From positions 17,074,018 to 17,134,017 of the forward strand of contig NC_088301.1 of assembly GCF_032854445.1 (NCBI RefSeq): a stretch of DNA of 60,000 nt, read 5' to 3'. Below the pieces are notes generated by a model. The model was not told where the DNA came from. It did not search any database and saw only the letters and a program-made list of their open reading frames with translations. Made by a program: the position numbers and the translations under genes. Below, piece by piece: positions 43,880-54,904 of the stretch. Origin of the DNA: Liolophura sinensis. Taxonomy: Eukaryota; Mollusca; Polyplacophora; Chitonida; Chitonidae. Each line of letters begins with the position of its first letter. Position 1 is the stretch's first letter.

Positions 43880-43972
43880 TCCAGAGGTAGACGATTTACA
43901 TCGGCCACTCCGGCTTTCCCCACCCATAAGAAAATTCTTGAGTGCGAGGTTCAACAACAATCAAATAAGAAA
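43880..43972 (+). repeat. SINE family A, weak 3' remnant
   Basis: 'ttcttgagtgcgaggttcaa' then 'caacaatcaaataag' matches the 3' end of family A. Tc1 copy 2 starts directly after the tail. Confidence 0.5.
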
Positions 43973-44156
43973 AAACTGACGACCAAGAGAAACTTTACAA
44001 CGCCGTGAGTTAAATTTAACCAGCCTTTTCAGCGAATTATTACCAAATTGTTGTAGGAAAACATTGTTCGAAGCACATTCCCATATGCGACAAGCGTCAT
44101 ATACGCTAACACGAATTTGTTTTGAGACAACGAAAAAAGTTGGTACATAGAAAAGT

Positions 44157-44203
44157 GAAATATTCTTGTGTACGGCGTAAAACACCAATCAAATAAATAA
44201 AAA
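44157..44203 (+). repeat. SINE family A 3' end nested in Tc1 copy 2
   Basis: 'gaaatattcttgtgtacggc' then 'gtaaaacaccaatcaaataa'. Copy 1 has no such insert at the matching place (35130), so it arrived after the two copies separated. Confidence 0.88.
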
Positions 44204-44328
44204 AATAAACGAAGAAAGTTAAAAAATCACGTCACCCATAGATGGCGGCAACTGCACATGTAGTAAGTGTATAAAAACGTTACACACTGTGTGCTGGACT
44301 TGCACACTGACTTAAAACCACTAAAGTA

Positions 44329-45210
44329 ATGCCTCAATTGACTCCAGAGGGCTCTGAGTGTGGTATCCATGGCCCACATTGCAAGGACCTTTGCCTGCTT
44401 TCATGTAACTGTGTCAAACTTGATGCAACGTTGCAGATAAACAGTGCAGAGATCGGACAGGCCAAATACAGGCAGACCTAGGGTAACTACGCCCAGAGAA
44501 GACGGGTACCTGCTCACCTTACACCTGTGGAACCGCTTCCTGACAGTGATGCCTTCGTCAATCAATCCCGGGTCAGTCGGCAGACCGTGTCTAGCAGACT
44601 CATGGTTCACGGAATAAGGGCCTATCGACCATTCAGAGGGCAGTTGCTGACAGACGAACATCGTCGCCAGAGGTTGCGATGGGCACGAATTGTACGTCGT
44701 TGGCAGCGACGTGAATGACAACGTGTTGTTTTCACGGATGAAAGCCGCTTCTACCTTTTCTGAGCCGATGGCAGACAGCGCGTTTAACGTCGAAGAGGCG
44801 AACGAACAGCTGCATCATGCGTCCAAGAGATGGTACCATTCGGTAGCGGCAGCGTGATGATGTGAGGTGGGATTCTTTCAACAACAGCCACGTGTTGTCC
44901 TGTACTAGCATGACAACGCCAGACCCAATACACCTCGAGTTGTGCAGAACTTCCTGAACGCCAACGACGTCAACGTCTTGTAGTGGCCTGCGCGTTCCCC
45001 AGATATGTCCCCCATAGAACACGTTGGGATATCATGGATCGTCAAGTAAGACAACAGCCACACCTTGCAGCCAAACGACAACAACTGGCGTTCGCTCTCC
45101 AAGATGAATGGCAACGAATCCCACGCCGTCTCATCAGACGACTTACTTTTGCTATGCGTCGTAGGGTTTTTGCATGCATTGAACAAAGAAGTGGCCACAC
45201 GCGATATTGA
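44329..45210 (+). pseudogene. Tc1 transposase, copy 2, broken
   Basis: Start MPQLTPE followed by a deletion in the first HTH. An intact-looking block SRQTVSSRLMVHGIRAYRPF with RGQLLTDEHRRQRLRWARIV (44560-44718) comes next, a TGA in place of the W of 'QRRDWQR', then VVFTDESRF. A deletion takes the sequence from 'GGWDSFNN' straight to 'SHVLSCTSMTTPDP', so the middle catalytic-core loop is missing. The C-terminal block HVGISWIVK... RRVFACIEQRSGHTRY ends at the stop at 45210. Confidence 0.82.
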
Positions 45211-45469
45211 TTGGTTTTGATATTGACTGATTTTAAAAATAATCAACTTTTGGTATACTCTGCCCATTGTTAACCAAGATGTAATGGCTATTTTGCAACC
45301 CCTGCTCAGTTTGTTCACTTGCAAAATGATTACTCAAGACTTTCAGTATCTAAAGTCGTTGGTCTTTTCAATATATTAAACTTCAGTCATCCTGTTTTTA
45401 CTTTGGCAAAAAAAAATTGATTTGAACTCTTTGTAAAGTTTCTTTTGGCCGTCAGTTTATAAACCTGGT

Positions 45470-46395
45470 ACACCCGGTGTAAATCAGTTGTACAAGTATA
45501 TATTACCGATTGGACATGCCATTTCTCTTTCATGTTTCTATGGAGTACCTAGTTTTTTTTAGCGACAGGTATCAGGTAGAACACTTGAAACAGTAACCAG
45601 TACAATTATGAATTGAAATAAATGATGGCTGAGTAAAACCCTCTCTGTAGTAAACACTTTTTTGATTGAGGAAAGGCAAACACACACTTACCCCCACCCT
45701 ATTACCAACGGCTTCTACGTGGATCTTATTTTTTTTATAACAGGGTACAGAATACAGGCTCCGTGTTCGGGTGTTGAACTCGTAATTGCTGGCAGATGAT
45801 GTGCAGGCTCAGTGTAGGGAATTTCCAGATTCCCTTGCTCTCAATGTGACAATAAGCGGTACTCCAACGGTTATTCATCAGTTTCACATTTAAGGAGGAC
45901 CACGTCTCTTCCACCAATTTGTAATGCAAGTCTGAATGTAAGCTAACAACTTGCCCAAGGACAGTGGTTTATCTCTGGTTTTCTCCAACAATAATAAAGC
46001 TGACCACCAACCACTGTACAAGTGAACGTTTCTGAGCATGGTGTTCAAAAATTAATTAAGAAAGGAATCTAATACCGGTTGATGAGTTCATAAGTTAACT
46101 AAATATTTGTGTGGCTTACACGTTAAATTGAACGACCATGTATCCTTACCCTATTTTAATAACTAAAGAACATACAGGTAAATGGACGTACTGTATCCGA
46201 AGAGTTGTTCAGCATGAAAAAGACCATCAAAACATTGCTTACATCAATATATTGTCTTAATATATTTAAAGACCACGGCCTGATTGACAAATGATTTTCT
46301 TCCAGTGTACATGTAGTAAGACCAACACTTAAGCTTTCAAACAAATGTATACCAAGACGTCAGAACTTGTGTTTTATTTAAAACATTAATCAACT
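45470..46395. other. Non-coding, downstream of the GPCR
   Basis: The receptor's C-tail exon should lie here or lower, in phase 1. Frames at 45735-45929 and 46156-46344 (minus) are open but not recognisable. Confidence 0.4.
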
Positions 46396-46404
46396 TCCTC
46401 ATTT

Positions 46405-46760
46405 TTTAAGGTCTTAGATGTTATTCAACCCAGGATTGAGCCTGGATCTACGGTCACCCAAAACGGACGCTATACCAAATGTGCTATCTGGGCCGGTACG
46501 TGCATGGAGAGTACATTCCGCCAAATTGCTGCCGCCACTGAAACATAATGCCGAAGACACCAGACATAACACTCCACTCCGTCACATACTGATACATAGC
46601 TAACCACTCATATTTCCATGACCTAAGCTCTCAGTGCTGAGCACCAAGCGGAGCAGCAACAAGTACTATTTTTAAAGTCTTTGACACGTCACGGCCTCTT
46701 GATTGATCCCGGGTCTCCCAACTTCGACGCGGACGCTTCTTGGCGATCGAAGCCGTCATT
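46405..46760 (-). repeat. Composite of SINE families B and C
   Basis: A family B tRNA-like head ('caggattgagcctggatcta', 'gctatctgggccggta', 46405-46498) is joined to a family C body ('gccgccactgaaacataatg', 'ctctcagtgctgagcaccaa'). Confidence 0.7.
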
Positions 46761-46949
46761 CTAGAGTATGGACTATTGGGTTAAAAAACAATCCAATATA
46801 TAAGTAAGTCAAACGTGTATTCAACGCTTTATCTGGGAGACCATAAGTTACTTAGAAACAAACAAATAAAGAGGTAAATAAATACATATGTGCTTAATAC
46901 TACATCATAGATGTATACTAGAGATCTCCCGTAAAATGTGTGTACTTAC

Positions 46950-47074
46950 CACCCATAAAGCTGTATATAACAGGATTTAGAGCGCTGCTCACAAACACCA
47001 GTATATGACCGATGATAATCACATTTTTTATTAGCTGTAGGTCTTGGTAGTACCATGCATTTCCCATCTGCAAT
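46950..47074 (-). CDS. GPCR exon: loop 3 (extracellular) and TM7
   Basis: This 125-nt exon in phase 2 to 1 reads LQMGNAWYYQDLQLIKNVII then GHILVFVSSALNPVIYSFMG. NPVIY is the class A NPxxY motif, and S-A-L-N-P is a common form of it. The acceptor is T-rich (tttgtttag) and the donor gtaagt. A further 3' exon is required. Confidence 0.87.
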
Positions 47075-50000
47075 CTAAACAAAAAAATAACAATAATAAA
47101 AAAATAAATAAAACACGTCAACTGGGGAACTGTATGCTAATTTAGACATCAGAATTCCATTTTGAATGATACTGATTAATTTGGTTGTCTTTTACTGCTG
47201 TAGGCTACAAGTTTTACGTATTTGATGGTGCTCTCCTTTAACGGTGGAAGACAATGAATTTTCCAGAGCAAGCTGTGTCATTTCCCTACACATCTGAAGA
47301 AAACTCTGCCCAAACCCTCTCTTCGCACGATTGATAACCGCTCAAGATCAGCGATAGCCAGGGATTTTGTAAAAACACCCGCCCTTATTATTTGTGGGCC
47401 CTTGGTAACAATGAGGGGGTCAATGGAATTCGTGGAACTCTTCACGTTCTTTAAGAGCCATCTGAATATGGCCAATGTAGTGCCCAGGGCTGGTTGTTCA
47501 GAAGTGTATTAAAAGTTAGGTCAGGCCTAAAACTTAAAAGGCAAAGAACACTTCAACGTGAAGTATATGTCAGACCATTCAATAAATAAGCATATTTTTT
47601 AAAAATTATTTCCACGAAATAAAAATATACTGGACCTAACAATGAGCTATTTAAAGTACAAAATATTGATGTGACGTCGCTGATCCCTCCTGGGTCGCTA
47701 CGGACCGCCATAGAATCTGATTTTTTAAATCCAATTTACTTGGTTAGAAAAATTCTAAAAAACGAATTAACCTATTTTAGGGGACAATGTTTAATCGTCT
47801 TTCATTTGGTGTATACATTATTTTAGTGCTTCCCTTGCCTTTTTATACACCTGTCTTGGCTTAATACAAAACTTGTATTAATGTCATTTTAATTCTGTTG
47901 ATACCTGGCATGATTCTAATACAGCTTTTGAACAACTGGGCCTTGTACCTTACCAAAGGTCTGCACTTTACCAAGTGATTCTGATTTCTTCACAAAAAAA
48001 AATAATAATAAAAAAACCCCAGACCTCCACAGTATGGTAAATTCTTAAGTATGGCCTTACACAACAGCAACTCATTTAACCCTTGTCTGGTTTATGTGAA
48101 TGTCCTCTGGGTTCAGCGGTGAAGACGTCATTTTGCACACGCGGTGTGCAAAATTTGGTACTTTGAGGCTGTGGATACTCACTTTGCAAACAGGACCACG
48201 TGGTGAACAACATGGCAGATGAAAAAGCAGACCACCACAGTAATGAACATTTTTGCGATGTTTCGTCTCTTAAGTAGCTGATCCAAATCCCCCCTGGAGT
48301 TATTTCCTGCAAAACAGGACATACATGTATAATATATTGACTAATGGTTAAGGGCTTGTTCACAAATATTAACACCAGCTGGTGATACACATTTAAGTCA
48401 CGCAATTGATTTCCGTGAACTAATCTCACGTCAGGTAGTTTCCGATCTTACAAACAAATCACAACTTCGGTGAGCTAATGGTTAGAGCGTCCGTCGGGAG
48501 ACAGCTTATACCAAAGATTTGAAAATGCTTTTGGTTGTTGCCTCGCTTGGCACTCAACGCAAAACTGGTTTGCTCGTTATCAGTATAATGTGAATGGATG
48601 GGGGAGTCACATCTTCGGCATGATACTTAAGTGGATGCAGCACTTCGGCCGCATGGTCTCTGCCACAAGAAGACACAGTATATGTACACACACCTAATAA
48701 CTGCTCGTCGTCATATGACTGGAAAATTGTCCGGTACGACATAAAAACCAAAGAATGCATAAATACATGCACAAAAATATCCTTTTTCGCTTTCATATGT
48801 AAACAATACAGGAATTATTCGAAACAATACATGACGGAATGTTACAAAGAGACCAAGTTGTTCTGGCGAGGCACCGTATTGAGCATTCTCGTGTAACCCA
48901 TGCCCTATCCGATACCTACTAAGGCATCGAACACATTTTAGAACTTTGCTCATGTTATGCAAAACATGCTGTGGCTTTTCTGGGCTCTGAACATTTTTCC
49001 CAACCATATATTTTTAAACATGAATAACTTCATTTTGTCTGATAGGAGTTTTAGGCCGTATCGCCGGTGACCTTCCCGCAGAGGGGAAGCCAGCACGACC
49101 TGGACTTGAACTCACAGAGGTCACAAGTTGAGAGGCTTACGGGCAATTGTTCTGAGATAACACACCTAGGTCACGGAGGTCACAAGAATAATAGAATGTA
49201 TTCTATTATATATGTTCATTTAAATTCCTGTATTTTACTATAGGTATCCAAAAGCCTACATGTATCCAACGTTTGTTAAAGGTAACTAGCACTCTAAAAT
49301 TAAGTATATATCAGATGGAAGACCTTTAAAAACTGTCCATTAAAACAGTTGGATATATTTTTTTTTTTCGAAAAAAATGAGAAATTTTCTAAAAAAGTAA
49401 CTGTATTAAAAAGTATTAAAAGATCGCATTCTACAGTGGTCTGTTATGACCCAGATAATATCAAATACGTCACATCTCTACTTTTTGCCTGAAATAATTC
49501 ATTTCAAGGTCAAATCAGCCAATGCACCCATACATGTAGATCTATATGTATATGCATTTTGAAGAATGAAACGTAGCAGTCTAATGTGTGTTAAGCAGTA
49601 CAAATCTAATGTGATGTCACTGGTCCTATTGTGGTGAGAAAAGGCCACCATATATAAAATATTCAAATTCATTTCATTAGGTTAGGCAAATTGTAAAAAA
49701 AAATAAATCCAATTATATTTCTGGATAGTTTTTAGTGGTCTTTTATCTGATACATATTTTATTTTAGTGCTTTCATTGCCTTTAATAAACTTGCATGTTA
49801 TCTTGAAAGTGAATATTATTGATTTATACCTCTTTAATTAAGACTTAATTTTGAAAATCTTTTGTTTTTGGGGAGATTGGAAAGTTCATTTACTTCACTT
49901 TACTACTGAGAATAAAGCTTTATGAAAGCAAAATGCTAGTTGTTTTAATAAATATTGTGCTTTCGAAACAATTTATCCCTGATAAGGTGTAAGAAATGGG

Positions 50001-53000
50001 AGAGGCTAAAAAAAGGCTATTAAACAGTGGGCAGGATCATATAAAATAATAGTTATTACCTTATGGGTAGCAAATGCAACCAGTAATGTAATAATGTTAC
50101 GTTGTGGGTTGGAAGTGTTCACCGTAATGCGGGAATGATACATTATAGGCAGTAAGTGCGGCATGTACCCATATTGTAACACCTATTACATGGAGGAGTT
50201 TTATTACACGACGGGCGTCTTACAGCAGCACAGTAACTCTTGGTCCTCGCACCAATGCGGTCACTGTGAGTTTATCTCTTCATCTCCGTACATGGTCCAG
50301 TGGGAAGATCTGACAGCAACCTGCCAATGGTCGTGGGTTCACTCTGGGCTCTTGCCGGTTTCCTCCCACCATTAGGTTGACCTCTGTCGTATAAGTTGAA
50401 TATTCTTGAGGACGGGCAGAAAACACCAATAAGATTAAACCTGTCATCCAACTGTGTTGCCGGGGTCAATTTCACTAGTCTTTTACCACTTCTGGTAGCC
50501 TAGTGTCTATAAGTTCATGATAAGGGGGAAAAAGCACGAAAAATAAAACCGGAAAGGAATGTACTGGATTTGAATTCTAGACTGCCAGGCCTTATTTACA
50601 GTTGGACAAGTACTGAAGGATAGCGTAGAGATTAGACGGCTGGCCGAGTTTATAAGACCGAAAAAATACATTGTTGCAGAGCTGATGCCCGTTCCCAATG
50701 TAAACTGCAGTCAGTGGTTTCATGCAGCCTAGCACTAAGCTCCCGTGTTATTTAAATGTGTTGATTGTTTTTCTCATAACATGAAAACAACACAAAATAC
50801 AAAAAACATTCTTGCAGATTTGTAATCCTGACATCAAAGGGCACCAGATAGTGTGTTTTTTAATAATTTTAAGCAGTCTTAAAAATTGATTTTAACTTGC
50901 TTTTGAGCTAAGTTCATTGGTCAGTTTTGGCCTGATTTGCATACCAAACAAAACGCTATTTACAATCTGGGTAACGCTCCATCTAAAAGCTGTGAACAAA
51001 AAGTGTATCCCGATAGGTTTAGCCGCTTTAGAGAAGATTTTTTTAGCTTATCAATAAAATTCAAAATGGTTGCTAAATCATCTGAATGGTAAAACAGCAC
51101 AAGACGTCAAAAGTTGCTTCACATGTTCGTCAGTGAGGCTCCAAAGTTTGGTTTTCTATCTTTACCAGTTTTGGAGATATTGCAATTTTACGAGTTGACT
51201 AATAATAAAAATAACTAGAGCTTCATAGAGTTATACGGCTCTCCAGCGGTCTGTACACGCAGCTTTTAGCCTCTACTTTCTTAAATTATCACCTTCTCCA
51301 CCACAGACTGTTCAAATGCATTAGTTCTATGCTCTTCTGAATAGACCCGAAAAGTAGACGTTATCCATATTAGACCATAAACTCTCTGAACGGGTGAATT
51401 GCATGTAAACCACATCTCGTATTTTCAACGAAAACAAAACTATTTTAGCAAGACCCAGAATCACAATTTCCCACAAATAAACCATAATGTCCATATATAA
51501 ATCCGAACTGACTTCAGTAAGAGTGGTGAGGAGTTGACTGGATTTGAACCCCAGACTGCCAGGACTGGAAGTCTGGTCCCTAGTAATTTCACGATAATTG
51601 AAAAAAAAGAGAAGAAAGATTGGCAGGAATCAGCAAGATTTGGACGGCTGGCTGCTAGGGGCGATGTTCATCTGGGCTACGGAGAAAGACAATGAATAGA
51701 AAAAAAAAAACATATTGCTCTCAAATAGCGGTGCTGGGCCACATGTAAACAGACATTGTTCCTTTGATCTACTGCTCCTGTCACCAGAAAGAATTAGAAT
51801 ACACGCCCTGTAGCCAGCACCCTACAGTGAACGGCTTCCATGCAGTCTAGAACGCAGCAACGGTCTTATTTAAACGAGCGGTCTTGACAACGTTTGAATG
51901 TGTATGCTTGAGGGGTGGGAGGTGGGGGGGGTAGGTCATACTCCATTTTTAGATGCCATAACGTGAAAAATATACCAAGTACAAAAATAATTCTTACGGA
52001 TTTGTAATCCGGACGTCAAGCAGTACTAGACAATGTGTTTATTTTATGATTTTGAGCAGTTTTTACACTTCATCTACTTTTAAGCTCATTTTATTGGTCG
52101 GTTACAGCACAACTTGCATACCAAGCTCAAAGTTTTTGTATAGGTACGGCAATCCACCTCAAAGTTGCAAGTGAAATTTCATCCCAAGATCGTTAGCCGA
52201 TTTACGGAAAAACATGATTTAAGTTTATCAATAAAATTCAAAATGGCTGTTAAATCATGTGACTGCTCAAACAGCACAAAATATCAAAAGCTGCTTCATA
52301 TGTTGTCCATTAAAAAAGCCAATTTTCTTTTTTACTTTGACTGGTTTTGGAGATATTGCAGTTTTTAAACGCATTTTTAATGGAAAACTTTCAGTAGTAG
52401 CTGAAAATCAAAAATGAAGATCTGTGGTTGATATATCTGCTGACCAACTATCAGCTTAAAAGTTATTACGGTGTCCGGTCACGTGACATTTGAAAAATAA
52501 CACTGAAATGAGCTTTAACGGCAATTTGAAGAAAAATTATGCATTGTAGGGAAAAAAACCACGGTTGTATTCAGCAGGTCTAACAGCTGTCTTTTTTTTT
52601 TCAAAATTCATCCACAGGTTATCACGTGACCAAAGCGATCAGTAGTACGCTTTCACATTTCTCGACCGATTTGCATAACAGTTTCAAGCCTGATGCCCCC
52701 AGGCTAGTACATGCATATCAAGTTTCAATGCAATTCGATCAGCGGTTCGGGAGAAGAATTTTTTTTTAGATTTCCTTACTGCTCAATATGGCTGAAAAGT
52801 AAATCGCACGTAGGTAAAGTTTTATACTCCAGCAGGTAGCCCAAGCGATTTTTGTAATGAACGTGCATAAAAACGTAACAGCTGTGACACTCTGTTTTCC
52901 GGCAAAACGAAAAAGTCAGTTTTCAGAGAAGAAGAAAAATAATCTGAGCGAGAACAATAGCCCAATAATCGGAACGATTTAAAGAGGTGGACCCCTAATA

Positions 53001-53403
53001 AATAAATAATAATAAATAAATGCAAGGCCATCTTACCTCGTGTCGACATGGAGAATCTCCGCATCGCAGGCGACCACAGCGTACAGACAATGCAGAAATA
53101 CGCCGGCGTCATGACACAACCAGGAATGATGAAAAAGGCAAGAGTATAGCCGTAGTAAAATGGTGGGCTGTGACTCGCGCGGCAGTTGGAATAATATGGT
53201 GTGTTGCTGCAATGGTATCTCACGCGTGCGCGCAAGATCTCGGGAATACACAAAGAAAGGGAAATAACCCAGATGACTAAAGTCGTCCCAAAAGTCCACC
53301 TTTTTCGATCAATCGTCCTCAAAAACACGGGCTTGCACACAACGTAGTACCTCTGAATAGAAATGGCACACAGGCTCAATATTGATACCACGAAGGAGAC
53401 TCT
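46950..53403 (-). CDS. Class A (rhodopsin-family) G protein-coupled receptor, partial: TM3-TM7 in three exons
   Basis: Three exons join in phase (0-1, 1-2, 2-1) into a receptor core: end of TM3 with a QRY triplet, TM4 (FGTTLVIWVISLSLCIPEIL), a cysteine-containing second loop, TM5 (YGYTLAFFIIPGCVMTPAYF), loop 3, TM6 (MFITVVVCFFICHVVHHVVL) and TM7 with NPVIY. NPxxY and the TM3 (D/E)RY-type motif identify class A. The 'QRYYVVCKPVFL' run resembles peptide receptors, but the ligand cannot be named. Two motifs are altered: Q replaces D/E in the TM3 triplet, and TM6 reads CHVV where CWxP is usual. The TM1/TM2 exon upstream and the C-terminal tail exon (needed after a phase-1 donor at 46949) were not found in the window. 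Confidence 0.85.
48183..48306 (-). CDS. GPCR exon: loop 3 end and TM6
   Basis: This 124-nt exon in phase 1 to 2 reads GNNSRGDLDQLLKRRNIAKM and then the TM6 helix. It has a consensus acceptor (ttttgcag) and donor (gtgagt). The KRRNIAKMF entry to TM6 is typical. The usual tryptophan and proline of CWxP are missing. Confidence 0.83.
48465..48745 (+). repeat. SINE family C/B, plus orientation
   Basis: Head 'gctaatggttagagcgtccg', body 'ttgcctcgcttggcactcaa', tail 'cgtcgtcatatgactggaaa'. Lies in the GPCR intron. Confidence 0.75.
49037..49190 (-). repeat. SINE family A, internally deleted
   Basis: 'aggagttttaggccgta' jumps directly to 'cgcagaggggaagccagcac' and 'ctggacttgaactcacagag'. The middle of the body is missing. 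Confidence 0.65.
49195..50220. other. GPCR intron, nothing recognised
   Basis: Very AT-rich. No repeat of this window recognised. Confidence 0.5.
50225..50440 (+). repeat. SINE family A, diverged, plus orientation
   Basis: 'accaatgcggtcactgtgag', 'cctgccaatggtcgtgggtt' and 'ccggtttcctcccaccatta', ending 'gaaaacaccaataagatt'. Confidence 0.8.
50500..51200. repeat. Dispersed non-coding repeat, copy 1
   Basis: Matches 51480-52370 in order: 'ctggatttgaattctagact', 'gacggctggc', 'tgtaatcctgacatcaa', 'cttatcaataaaattcaaaa' and 'ttttggagatattgcaa'. See copy 2. Both lie in the same GPCR intron. Confidence 0.75.
51480..52370. repeat. Dispersed non-coding repeat, copy 2
   Basis: Corresponding blocks: 'ctggatttgaaccccagact', 'ggacggctggctgc', 'tgtaatccggacgtcaag', 'gtttatcaataaaattcaaa' and 'ttttggagatattgcag'. 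The first block in reverse is tRNA-like, with a perfect box B ('ggttcaaatcc'). A third diverged piece may lie at 52620-52760. Confidence 0.75.
53037..53403 (-). CDS. GPCR exon: TM3 end, TM4, loop 2, TM5
   Basis: This 367-nt exon starts after a long T-rich acceptor (ctttcag) and ends at donor gtaaga. It reads RVSFVVSILSLCAISIQRYY through to PAMRRFSMSTRG. Loop 2 contains two cysteines (HCSN and NCRA); one is expected to pair with the TM3 cysteine, which would lie in the missing upstream exon. The basic 'MRR' after TM5 fits loop 3. Confidence 0.87.
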
Positions 53404-54101
53404 CTGAAAGAAAGGAAATAGAAAAAATAAGTAGACATGTTTTCGCGTGAGTTCTGACATGTCCTGTCATACACACAGCGTTATACGACTGACTATTGCC
53501 GATGTGTTTTGCAGTCAGTCATCCTTTCTCTATCTGAATTCACATTACCTAAGTAATCTTCATCCACACACTTTCTCAAACAAGATTCCTTTTATGGTTA
53601 TTATTGTCCATGGTTATTTAAACACCATCATTGTTTGTTAACTTATTCACTTGTTCTCTGATATTTTTCCATTTTCAGGATGTGTTCGGTAAACATGAGC
53701 ACTTTTCGCGTTACCAATTTAGACGTTCCTTGTTATTTTCTCATATTCACGGTTATTTCAACAAGAGCACATTTTATGTTATATATTGAAACTTTTCCTT
53801 TCTATTTGTCTATGTTCTTGAGTGGCATGAATGAACACACCTTATGTTGTCTATCCAAGGGTTCCTTCTCATTTTCTCATGCTCACGGTTATGGAAAAAC
53901 ACGAATAAAATCCATGTAACTAATTTAAGGGTTCCTCGTTTTTTTTCTTCCGTTTGATCAGGGTGACGTAAAACAAGAGTGCATATCATGCTACTTTCTC
54001 ACGCTTTTCTTATTAGTTTTCAATTGTCCGGAGCAATGTAAAATTCATTCTAGCGTTCTTTATTAATTTCTGTGTTAATGGTTGTCCTAAATGTGGTTAA
54101 C

Positions 54102-54495
54102 ATACACTGTAACAAATTTCACTGTAATTTTACAAAGAAAAAGTGCTGGCTATTTTGTGACCAGTTCTTTTTATTGTAGATTTACAAGATTTGCTGTTTA
54201 ATATTTACACCCAAAAAAGTAGTATACTTCCACATATGTAAATAATCAGTTAACTCCATTGCAGGTTAACAAAATCTACATATCTACCAAGAGAACCAGT
54301 GTACATTTACAGCAAAGTGCACTGTAAATGGTCAAACCACTATCGTTTTACAGACAATGCTGTAAATACACATCGATTAGAGTAAAATTACACCAAATAG
54401 GTGCAGAATGGCGTTGGAAAAAACATGATTTACTGTAACAATATACTGTGCTTTAGGCTGTAAATTTGCATTCAATTCTTACAGTGTATGTGTAC
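54102..54495. repeat. MITE-like element with 'acatacactgtaa' ends, family M4
   Basis: The left end 'acatacactgtaacaaattt' and right end 'aattcttacagtgtatgtgt' are inverted repeats. The inside is about 390 bp, AT-rich and full of short 'actgtaaat'-type motifs. Non-coding. Confidence 0.72.
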
Positions 54496-54657
54496 ACTTA
54501 TCTCGTTATTTTAGTTTATGTGAATACAGTGTATTGTGAATCTATTGTGAAACTAATTATGCATGTAACCTACATATGGTTTGATACGTGTGCAATGGTC
54601 AATATGAAATTAAGTACACCACGTAAAAATAGCTCATTGGCTATTCGAAACTAATTG

Positions 54658-54775
54658 TATTTATTTATTAATTTATGCATTGGGTTGATGTGTTATGCTG
54701 GACTCAAGAATATTTCACTTTTACGGCGGTGCCAGCATTATGGTGGGAGGACACCAGGCAGAGCCCTTGGTGAAT
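54658..54775 (-). repeat. SINE family A, 3' half (first of a pair)
   Basis: 'ctcaagaatatttcactttt' to 'accaggcagagcccttggtg'. Immediately followed by a second copy in the same orientation. Confidence 0.8.
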
Positions 54776-54777
54776 TT

Positions 54778-54902
54778 TATTTATTTATATATTTGATTGG
54801 TGTTATACGCTGTACTCAAGAATATTTCACTTATACAACGGCAGCCAGCGTTATGGTAGGAGGAAACCGGGTAAACCTTCCCACCATCGGCCGGAGAGGC
54901 AG
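54778..54902 (-). repeat. SINE family A, internally deleted (second of a pair)
   Basis: 'tatttgattggtgttatacg' to 'ggaggaaaccgggtaaacct', then 'atcggccggagaggca'; the 'acgaccatccgcagg' part is lost. Inserted at the tail or body of the first copy. Confidence 0.8.
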
Positions 54903-54904
54903 TC

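Larger units (their letters stand above)
43973..45458 (+). mobile_element. Tc1-type transposon, copy 2, both ends present
   Basis: The left end 'aaactgacgaccaagagaaa' and right end 'tttcttttggccgtcagttt' are inverted repeats. Length is about 1.49 kb. It carries the same leader and transposase as copy 1. A SINE 3' piece sits in the leader at 44157-44203. Confidence 0.9.

Noticed and set aside
48076-48429. 117-codon minus-strand frame
   Set aside because: It is out of frame with the real GPCR TM6 exon at 48183-48306, which it overlaps.
51525-51590. tRNA gene on the minus strand
   Set aside because: Box B is perfect, but there is no matching box A or acceptor stem, and the block is repeated in diverged form at 50560.
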